A stretch of DNA of 43,158 nucleotides from an uncultured Dokdonia sp. (GTDB lineage Bacteria; Bacteroidota; Bacteroidia; Flavobacteriales; Flavobacteriaceae). Location: NCBI RefSeq assembly GCF_947492815.1, contig NZ_CANLOB010000036.1, positions 1 through 43,158 on the forward strand, given 5' to 3'. Both the position numbers and the translations under genes were made by a program. The notes under the pieces were generated by a model. The model searched no databases and was not told where the DNA came from. It saw nothing but the letters and a program-made list of their open reading frames with translations. The first letter of the stretch is position 1. Each line of letters starts with the position of its first letter. Shown in pieces: positions 1 to 5,650 of this stretch.

Positions 1-135
1 GCTATTTCGGAGAAAAAATATTTGATAGGCTAGTAATAGCTAGTATTACAGCTAATGGACATTAAGCGGATATACAAATATTCAATGTAAAAATTGAAAG
101 TACTGAAAAAAAAGATAAAAAATAATTGACTTATG
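1..135. other. AT-rich intergenic stretch with no gene seen
   Basis: Nothing coding is visible between the window edge and the promoter of the aromatic operon. All frames are broken by stops. A small inverted repeat, GTAATA/TATTAC at 33-38 and 44-49, could form a 6-bp hairpin and may belong to the 3' region of a gene that lies outside the window. I assign no function. Confidence 0.5.
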
Positions 136-165
136 TTGTTTACCTTACTTTTTTTTCTACTTTTA
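136..165 (+). promoter_or_regulatory. Candidate promoter of the aromatic amino acid operon
   Basis: TTG at 136-138 and TACTTTTA at 158-165 are separated by 19 nt, close to the Bacteroidota vegetative promoter (TTG, about 19 nt, TAnnTTTG); only the last base of the -7 box differs. It would start transcription near 170, about 14 nt before the leader peptide ATG at 184. The position suits an attenuator-controlled leader, which makes it the most likely operon promoter. Confidence 0.55.
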
Positions 166-183
166 CAACATAACAAATTCATA

Positions 184-252
184 ATGTTTACAAACGTTTA
201 TTACTGGAATAACTATTTCTTTTTCTTCGGGCAGTTGAAATCGGGACGGTGA
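184..252 (+). CDS. Aromatic-rich leader peptide (22 aa) of a transcription attenuator
   Basis: An ATG at 184 opens a 22-codon frame ending at TGA 250-252. The peptide holds five Phe, three Tyr and one Trp; the core VYYWNNYFFFF has eight aromatics in eleven residues. It sits between a good promoter and a rho-independent terminator, upstream of four genes for Phe/Tyr synthesis. By analogy with the pheL and trpL leaders of Enterobacteria, its job would be to let ribosomes stall when charged tRNA-Phe or tRNA-Tyr is scarce. It is too short for ordinary gene finders. AT-rich DNA favours Phe and Tyr codons, so composition alone is not proof; position, the exact stop placement and the switch structure make the case. 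Confidence 0.72.
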   Translation: MFTNVYYWNNYFFFFGQLKSGR

Positions 253-292
253 TTGTAATAAATACACTCAAAAATTCTTAAAGTCCTGATTT
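238..292 (+). promoter_or_regulatory. Predicted antiterminator stem of the aromatic attenuator
   Basis: AAATCGGGAC at 238-247 can pair with GTCCTGATTT at 283-292 (10 bp, one G-U). The right arm is also the left arm of the terminator, and ATCGGGAC is repeated at 240-247 and 296-303, so the two folds exclude each other. The left arm lies at the end of the leader ORF, just before its TGA at 250-252. A ribosome at the stop codon would cover it; one stalled on the Phe/Tyr codons at 199-228 would largely leave it free. No separate 1:2 protector hairpin was found. Confidence 0.6.
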
Positions 293-311
293 ATCATCGG
301 GACTTTTTTTT
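280..311 (+). terminator. Intrinsic terminator (attenuator) upstream of pheA
   Basis: An 11-bp stem (280-290 with 296-306, one G-U pair, 5-nt loop) runs directly into eight T residues at 304-311. It lies 28 nt after the stop of the aromatic leader peptide and about 130 nt before pheA. It is therefore placed to end transcription early when aromatic amino acids are plentiful. It could instead end an upstream transcript, but the promoter at 136-165 and the leader ORF argue for attenuation. Confidence 0.75.
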
Positions 312-417
312 GTTTTAAAGAGGAGTTGTTTTAAAATGTGAATTGTTATTGTGTACATCAATTAAAATAAGATTTCTACGAAAGTGGAAGTGAAATAAAA
401 GTCGAATGTGGGATGAG

Positions 418-437
418 ATTCCCGCCTTCGCGAGAAT
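418..437. repeat. Hairpin repeat just before the pheA start
   Basis: ATTCCCGC (418-425) and GCGAGAAT (430-437) form an 8-bp stem with one mismatch and a CTTC loop, ending three bases before the pheA ATG. The text resembles a GC-rich dispersed repeat (ATTCCCGCCTTCGCGGGAAT type) that I know from flavobacterial intergenic regions. It may only be repeat debris, but its position could lower ribosome access to pheA. Confidence 0.45.
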
Positions 438-440
438 AAA

Positions 441-1259
441 ATGAGTATAGCAATTCAAGGCGTAAAAGGATCATTTCATCATAAGGTGGCTCAAACATTT
501 TTTGAGTCTAATGTGTCTGTACTAGAGTGTATGTCTTTTCCATTACTTGTAGATCAATTGGTATCAGGAAATGCTACAGCTGCTGTTATGGCTATAGAAA
601 ACTCTATAGCAGGAGCTATTTTACCTAATTATGCTCTAATAGATCAGTATAAGCTTACCATTGAAGGCGAGTTTTACTTAGATGTACAGCACAATCTGAT
701 GGCATTGTCAGGACAGGCAATAGAAGCTATTAAAGAAGTATGGTCACATCCTATGGCATTGATACAATGTCGTGCTTTTTTTGAAAAGTATCCATCTATA
801 AAACTCGTAGAAGCTACAGATACTGCTGCTGTAGCACATCAAATTCAAAAAGAGCAACTCAAAGGAATTGCTGCTATTGCTAGTGAAACAGCATCTCAGA
901 TTTATAAGTTGGATATCATAGCACCTCAAATACAAACGATAAAGCATAATGAAACTCGTTTTTTCATTTTAAACACAAAAGAAAAACAAATCAATACAGA
1001 TTGTAATAAGGCGTCTATTTGTTTTAGAACAGATCATAAAAGAGGAAGTTTAGCAACCATTCTTAATGTAATGAGTGATTGCAAGCTTAATCTTACCAAG
1101 ATACAGTCTATGCCAGTTATCGAAATGCCATGGCAATATGCTTTTTTTGTAGATGTGACTTTTGAAGCTTATAGCGATTATGAAAAAGCAAAAAAGGTAT
1201 TGGAAATTATGTCTACAGATTTTAAAGTATTGGGCGAATATAAAAATCAAAAAAGATGA
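441..1259 (+). CDS. pheA: Prephenate dehydratase
   Basis: This monofunctional dehydratase converts prephenate to phenylpyruvate, the Phe-specific step, in the cytoplasm. The 272 residues fit the stand-alone family. The catalytic part covers about residues 1-180, with ENSIAG at 53-58 and the TRF motif at 172-174. An ACT domain follows (about 190-267). In it the usual Phe-binding GALV and ESRP motifs read GSLA (202-205) and QSMP (222-225), so feedback inhibition may differ from E. coli. The gene ends in ATGA, overlapping the start of the aminotransferase by 4 bp, which indicates translational coupling. It is the first gene after the proposed attenuator. Confidence 0.93.
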   Translation: MSIAIQGVKGSFHHKVAQTFFESNVSVLECMSFPLLVDQLVSGNATAAVMAIENSIAGAILPNYALIDQYKLTIEGEFYLDVQHNLMALSGQAIEAIKEVWSHPMALIQCRAFFEKYPSIKLVEATDTAAVAHQIQKEQLKGIAAIASETASQIYKLDIIAPQIQTIKHNETRFFILNTKEKQINTDCNKASICFRTDHKRGSLATILNVMSDCKLNLTKIQSMPVIEMPWQYAFFVDVTFEAYSDYEKAKKVLEIMSTDFKVLGEYKNQKR

Positions 1260-2398
1260 TACAGCCAGCAAATAGATTACTAGAGACCAAGGAGTATTAC
1301 TTTTCGCGAAAGCTTAAAGAGGTACGTACATTAGAGGCTGCAGGTCATCCTATCATAAATATGGGAATTGGAAGTCCTGATGTGGCTGCACCAGATACTG
1401 TCGTAACGGCATTGAATACAGCTTTAGAAAATTCAAAAGTGCATCAATATCAGAGTTATACGGGAATCCCTGAGTTGAGAGAAGCTATGGCAGCTTTTTA
1501 TAAAAGACATTATCAAGTGCAGGTAGATCCAACTACAGAGGTATTGCCATTAATGGGGTCTAAAGAAGGGATTATGCATATTAGTATGGCATTCTTAAAT
1601 CCTGGTGATAAGGTGTTAATTCCTAACCCTGGGTATCCAACCTATAGCGCCGTGACAAAATTAGTTGAAGCAGTTCCTGTGTTTTATGATCTGGATGCAA
1701 CACAACATTGGTTACCTGATTTAGATGCTATACAGAAACAAGACCTTAGTGAAGTGAAGATTATGTGGGTGAATTACCCACATATGCCTACAGGAGCAAC
1801 TGCAAAAGATGGTTTTTTTGAAAAATTAATTGCTTTTGCAAAAACAAATAATATCCTTATCGTAAATGACAATCCGTATAGCTTTATTCTTAATGAGCAT
1901 CCTAGCTCTATTCTCAATGTTGAAGGTGCAAAAGAGATTGCCTTAGAGCTTAATTCTTTAAGTAAGAGCTTTAATATGGCGGGTTGGCGTGTAGGAATGG
2001 TTATGGGGAGTCAGACACATATAAATCATATTCTGAAAGTGAAATCAAATATGGATAGTGGTATGTTTTATGGCATTCAGCAAGGTGCTATTGCTGCATT
2101 ACAACTTGATGCCTCTTGGTTTGAGTCTATCAATACACTATATACAAAACGTCGAGATCTTGTCTATACACTTGTAGAAAAATTGGGGTGTACATATGAG
2201 AAAAATGGAGTGGGTCTTTTTGTGTGGGCAAAGCTTCCTGAAGGAATAGATGCTGAGGTTTTTATAGATGAAGTGCTTCTTGATAAACACATATTTATAA
2301 CACCGGGAACAATATTTGGAAGTCAGGGAGAGGGGTATATACGTTTTAGTTTATGTGTTACAGAAGATCAAATTAGAAAAGCTATAGAACGATTTTAA
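1256..2398 (+). CDS. PLP-dependent aminotransferase, fold type I (likely aromatic)
   Basis: A class I/II aminotransferase of 380 residues, the usual length. The PLP lysine is K237 in SLSKSFNMAGWR; the cofactor asparagine lies in NYPHMPTG (173-180, normally NYPNNPTG) and the Asp/Tyr pair in NDNPY (204-208). It resembles the aspartate/LL-diaminopimelate aminotransferase group. Its place between pheA and tyrA suggests that it transaminates phenylpyruvate and 4-hydroxyphenylpyruvate to Phe and Tyr; that specificity is inferred from context. The start overlaps the pheA stop. A TTTCGCGAAAGC palindrome copy lies in frame at 1302-1313. Confidence 0.88.
   Translation: MIQPANRLLETKEYYFSRKLKEVRTLEAAGHPIINMGIGSPDVAAPDTVVTALNTALENSKVHQYQSYTGIPELREAMAAFYKRHYQVQVDPTTEVLPLMGSKEGIMHISMAFLNPGDKVLIPNPGYPTYSAVTKLVEAVPVFYDLDATQHWLPDLDAIQKQDLSEVKIMWVNYPHMPTGATAKDGFFEKLIAFAKTNNILIVNDNPYSFILNEHPSSILNVEGAKEIALELNSLSKSFNMAGWRVGMVMGSQTHINHILKVKSNMDSGMFYGIQQGAIAALQLDASWFESINTLYTKRRDLVYTLVEKLGCTYEKNGVGLFVWAKLPEGIDAEVFIDEVLLDKHIFITPGTIFGSQGEGYIRFSLCVTEDQIRKAIERF
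1302..1313. repeat. Copy of the GCTTTCGCGAAAGC palindrome (inside a CDS)
   Basis: TTTCGCGAAAGC, 12 of the 14 consensus bases, lies within the aminotransferase gene, where it encodes FSRK plus the first bases of the next codon. It is one of nine copies in the window. Confidence 0.6.
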
Positions 2399-2402
2399 GT
2401 AC

Positions 2403-2416
2403 GCTTTCGCGAAATC
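2403..2416. repeat. Copy of the GCTTTCGCGAAAGC palindrome, one mismatch
   Basis: GCTTTCGCGAAATC lies 5 bp after the aminotransferase stop, in the gap before tyrA. It carries the TAC prefix seen at several other copies (2400-2402). Confidence 0.75.
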
Positions 2417-2427
2417 GAACTTATGAG

Positions 2428-2449
2428 ACCTGCCTGCTTGCAGACAGGT
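2428..2449. repeat. GC-rich hairpin repeat before tyrA
   Basis: ACCTGCCTGC and GCAGACAGGT form a 10-bp stem with one mismatch and a TT loop. The richer base composition and the CCTGCCTGC text look like a dispersed intergenic repeat. It is readable as codons of an N-terminal tyrA extension, which I reject. Confidence 0.55.
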
Positions 2450-2500
2450 TTACGACCACAGGGAGAGAGAAACGATAAAGCAAATAAAGAAAAACAACAG

Positions 2501-3352
2501 TTGGAAAAAATTTACATCATAGGAATAGGGTTGATCGGAGGTTCTTTTGCAAGAGATCTTAGAAAAATATATCCAAAAGCTACATTTTTTGGAATAGATA
2601 CAACACCGCTACATATTACGGAAGCAGTGCGAATAGGGTTAATTGATGAAGAAGCGACAATTTCGACGATAGAAGATGCAGATATGGTCGTGCTTTCTAT
2701 TCCTGTAGATATTGCCTTAGAAGTGCTTCCCAAAGTGTTAGATCAAATAAATGATCAAACATTAGTCATAGACATGGGCTCTACTAAGGCGTCTATATGT
2801 GAAGTGGTGGCTACTCATGAAAGAAGAAGAAATTTTTTAGCCTGTCATCCTATTGCAGGTACTGAATTTTCAGGGCCAATGGCTGCTATAGAAGGGCTTT
2901 ATAAGGGAAAGACAAATATTATTTGCGAGGTGGAAAAAACAAGTTTTAAACTCCAAGAAAAGGCTTTGCAATTATTTACGTCTATAGGGATGCGTATTCG
3001 ATATATGGATCCTGTTTCTCATGATAAACATATTGCATATGTATCACATTTGTCACATATAAGTGCTTTTATGTTAGGGAAAACAGTGATTGATAAAGAA
3101 AAAAATGAACGAGATATTTTTGATATGGCGGGAAGTGGTTTTGCATCTACAGTAAGGCTGGCAAAAAGTAATCCTACTACCTGGACATCCATATTTAAAC
3201 AGAATAAAGACAACATTTTGGAAACATTAGACGAGTATATGTATAATCTAGCACATTTTAAGAAATTGATGCAAGAAGATAATTTTACTGGAGTATTTGA
3301 AGAAATGGAGAATACCAATCATATTAAAGAAATATTAAAAGGAATTGAATAA
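2501..3352 (+). CDS. tyrA: Prephenate dehydrogenase
   Basis: It oxidises prephenate to 4-hydroxyphenylpyruvate with NAD(P)+, the Tyr branch. I start it at TTG 2501, giving 283 residues that begin MEKIYIIGIGLIGGSFARDL, with the Rossmann GxGxxG at the very N-terminus as in the family. The open frame runs back to ATG 2423, but those 26 codons are read from a hairpin repeat and have no family character. HPIAGTEFSGP holds the catalytic histidine. The C-terminal helical dimerisation domain follows (about 170-283). It is cotranscribed with pheA and the aminotransferase, so both branches from prephenate share one transcript. Confidence 0.9.
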   Translation: MEKIYIIGIGLIGGSFARDLRKIYPKATFFGIDTTPLHITEAVRIGLIDEEATISTIEDADMVVLSIPVDIALEVLPKVLDQINDQTLVIDMGSTKASICEVVATHERRRNFLACHPIAGTEFSGPMAAIEGLYKGKTNIICEVEKTSFKLQEKALQLFTSIGMRIRYMDPVSHDKHIAYVSHLSHISAFMLGKTVIDKEKNERDIFDMAGSGFASTVRLAKSNPTTWTSIFKQNKDNILETLDEYMYNLAHFKKLMQEDNFTGVFEEMENTNHIKEILKGIE

Positions 3353-3380
3353 GCCTGAAGAGGTATAAAATTAGAATACT

Positions 3381-4466
3381 ATGGAGAATAAGAAAGAACT
3401 TAGAAATTGGTTAGACGCTTTTGGTTTAGATCATCCACTTGTAATTGCAGGACCATGTAGCGCCGAAACAGAAGAACAGTTATTAAAAATTGCGCATCAG
3501 CTTAAGGAGACAGATGCTACTGTATTGAGAGCTGGAATATGGAAACCTCGTACACGACCTGGTAACTTTGAAGGGGTTGGTGCATTAGGGCTAAAATGGT
3601 TGCAAAAAGCAAAACAAGAAACAGGAATGCTTACCACCACAGAAGTGGCAAATCCAAACCATGTCGAACTTGCTTTAAAACATGATGTAGATATATTATG
3701 GATTGGGGCACGTACTACAGTATCTCCTTTTATTGTACAAGATATTGCCGATGCACTTAAAGGAACTGATAAAACAGTATTGATTAAAAATCCTGTGAAT
3801 CCAGATTTAGCTTTATGGTTAGGAGCTGTAGAACGTTTTCATACAGCAGATATTAAAAATTTAGGAGTGATACATAGAGGGTTTTCTACGTATGAAAAAA
3901 CACGTTATAGAAATAATCCAGAATGGCAAATAGCCATTGATCTTCAAAATCGTTTTCCAGATCTTCCATTAATTTTAGATCCTTCTCATATTGCAGGACG
4001 TCGTGATATTATTCATGATCTGAGCCAGACTGCATTAGATCTGAACTATGATGGTTTAATGGTAGAGACACATTATGACCCTGATAATGCATGGAGTGAT
4101 GCTGCACAACAAATTACTCCAGATACATTAATCCAAATGATGATTGATCTTAAAATTAGAAAAGTAGAAGGAAGTGAAGTAGAGTATAATAATAAAATTA
4201 ATACACTACGTACACAGATAGATGTGGTAGATCATCAACTTATAGAGTCTTTAGGGAAGCGTATGAAAATTGCAGATCAGATAGGGCATCTTAAAAAAGA
4301 TAATAATGTAGCCATATTACAGACAAAACGTTGGAACGAAATTTTAGGAAAGATGATTCTTGAAGGAGAGCAAAATAATCTAAGTGAAGAATTTATTCTA
4401 AGAGTATTTAAAGCAGTACATCAAGAATCTATTAATCACCAACAGAAAATTGCACTTTCAAAATAA
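3381..4466 (+). CDS. Bifunctional DAHP synthase / chorismate mutase
   Basis: Two enzymes in one chain of 361 residues. Residues 1 to about 262 are a type I DAHP synthase of the KDO8P-synthase-like subgroup (GPCSAET near residue 25, then KPRTRPGNFEG), which condenses phosphoenolpyruvate and erythrose 4-phosphate. Residues from about 270 are an AroQ-type chorismate mutase helical domain (KINTLRTQIDVVDHQLIESL). This fusion is common in Bacteroidota. It joins the first shikimate step to the chorismate-to-prephenate step, and the mutase domain may mediate feedback control. It is the last gene of the Phe/Tyr operon, 28 bp after tyrA, and a strong terminator follows at 4551. Confidence 0.94.
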   Translation: MENKKELRNWLDAFGLDHPLVIAGPCSAETEEQLLKIAHQLKETDATVLRAGIWKPRTRPGNFEGVGALGLKWLQKAKQETGMLTTTEVANPNHVELALKHDVDILWIGARTTVSPFIVQDIADALKGTDKTVLIKNPVNPDLALWLGAVERFHTADIKNLGVIHRGFSTYEKTRYRNNPEWQIAIDLQNRFPDLPLILDPSHIAGRRDIIHDLSQTALDLNYDGLMVETHYDPDNAWSDAAQQITPDTLIQMMIDLKIRKVEGSEVEYNNKINTLRTQIDVVDHQLIESLGKRMKIADQIGHLKKDNNVAILQTKRWNEILGKMILEGEQNNLSEEFILRVFKAVHQESINHQQKIALSK

Positions 4467-4550
4467 GAGATCTTATGTGTAGGCACGCCCAAAAGGTTTA
4501 ATACTTTGAGATTTATCTCAAGGTAGTTTTAAATAATTATAAGGCTATAT

Positions 4551-4596
4551 AATGCCCAATGAATGTATGGAACATTCATTGGGCATTATTGTTTTA
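4551..4596 (+). terminator. Terminator of the aromatic operon
   Basis: A perfect 16-bp stem (4551-4566 with 4572-4587) and a 5-nt loop are followed by the T-rich stretch ATTGTTTTAT. It lies 85 bp after the DAHP synthase/chorismate mutase stop. A smaller hairpin (TTGAGAT/ATCTCAA, 4506-4521) sits between. The remaining AT-rich sequence up to 4778 holds nothing else I can name. Confidence 0.8.
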
Positions 4597-4778
4597 TAGT
4601 AAAATTGATAAGAATAATAGGGATAATTAGAAAGGTGATTTTTGTAAGTATTTTCTTTTTTTTAAGAAAATAACAGTTTTTAAGTCGATAAAAAACACAA
4701 AAAGTATGATAAAGTGCGTAAATAATCCTAAATTAGTAGCTTAAATCTATAACGCTTAATATTTTTTATTTTCCCTAA

Positions 4779-5192
4779 ATGATAAAAAAGAAAAAATGTG
4801 TGTTATTTATTGACGATGATAAAGCTACAAACTTCTTCAATGAACGTGTTGCTAATAACTATGGTTTTTTTAAAAAAATAATCACAGTTCAAAGTGGCAT
4901 AGAAGGATTAGACTACCTTATGTCTTGTCATTCTAATAACAATCCAAAACCTGATTTAATTTTTCTGGATATAAATATGCCAGCGATGAATGGTTGGGAA
5001 TTTTTGGATAGATTTAATGCACTCTCAGAAGAATATATTAGGGGAATAAAAATAGTAATACTAACAACATCTTCTGAACCCAGTGATATAGATAAGTTTA
5101 ATAAGAATAATAGTTTACTTGATTATGTAAACAAGCCAATCAATCTAGATGTATTAACTAATGTTATGCAAAAAATTTTAAACGTCACATAA
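4779..5192 (+). CDS. Single-domain response regulator (CheY/Rcp1-like)
   Basis: A stand-alone receiver domain of 137 residues with no output domain. The acidic pocket is D12-D14, the phospho-acceptor is D64 in FLDINMP, the switch Thr is T96 in VILTTS, and K119 is followed by Pro, so all key residues are present. In the opening segment (DDDKATNFFNE) it resembles the small receivers that pair with phytochrome-type kinases. It is 17 bp upstream of a second receiver, and a TonB receptor and a phytochrome-type histidine kinase lie downstream. It probably relays phosphate from that kinase; partner assignment is inference. Confidence 0.88.
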   Translation: MIKKKKCVLFIDDDKATNFFNERVANNYGFFKKIITVQSGIEGLDYLMSCHSNNNPKPDLIFLDINMPAMNGWEFLDRFNALSEEYIRGIKIVILTTSSEPSDIDKFNKNNSLLDYVNKPINLDVLTNVMQKILNVT

Positions 5193-5209
5193 TCTAATTT
5201 AGGTTTCGA

Positions 5210-5617
5210 ATGAAAAATAGAATATATAAAATCCTACTAGTAGATGATAATAAGGCAACCAATTTCTTTAATAAACAAATTTTAAAGAAATATGGTTTTG
5301 AAGGAGAAATTGTTGTGAAAACAAATGGTTTAGAAGCTATAGAGGAAATAGAAAGCTCGGATATGGCTGATATTATATTTTTAGATATCAATATGCCTAT
5401 TATGAATGGTCTTGAATTTTTAGAAGAAGTACAAGATATAGAGTCTTATAAACTATATACTCCATTGATAGTGATTATGATGGGAGTACCATTACATCCT
5501 GAAGATTTAGAAAAAGTAAAAAAAATAAATAATGTACAATTAATGCATAAAAAAATGTTGTCTAATGATGCTGTAACTAAAGTGCTTTCATACTTGCCAG
5601 AAGGTATTGCACTATAG
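5210..5617 (+). CDS. Single-domain response regulator with altered switch residues
   Basis: A second stand-alone receiver of 135 residues, paralogous to the preceding one (shared DDxKATNFFN opening). D12, D13 and phospho-acceptor D59 (FLDINMP) are kept. The conserved switch Thr is replaced: VILTTS of the neighbour is VIMMGV here (M91). The Lys loop reads MHKKML, without the usual Pro after Lys. It can probably still be phosphorylated but may not switch normally; it could act as a phosphate sink or a phosphorylation-independent binder. It is cotranscribed with its neighbour (17-bp gap). Confidence 0.85.
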   Translation: MKNRIYKILLVDDNKATNFFNKQILKKYGFEGEIVVKTNGLEAIEEIESSDMADIIFLDINMPIMNGLEFLEEVQDIESYKLYTPLIVIMMGVPLHPEDLEKVKKINNVQLMHKKMLSNDAVTKVLSYLPEGIAL

Positions 5618-5650
5618 TTTTATTTAATTAAATGATTTATTTTAAATAGA

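Noticed and set aside
2423..2500. N-terminal extension of prephenate dehydrogenase
   Set aside because: It is translated from a GC-rich hairpin repeat; the conserved fold begins at TTG 2501.
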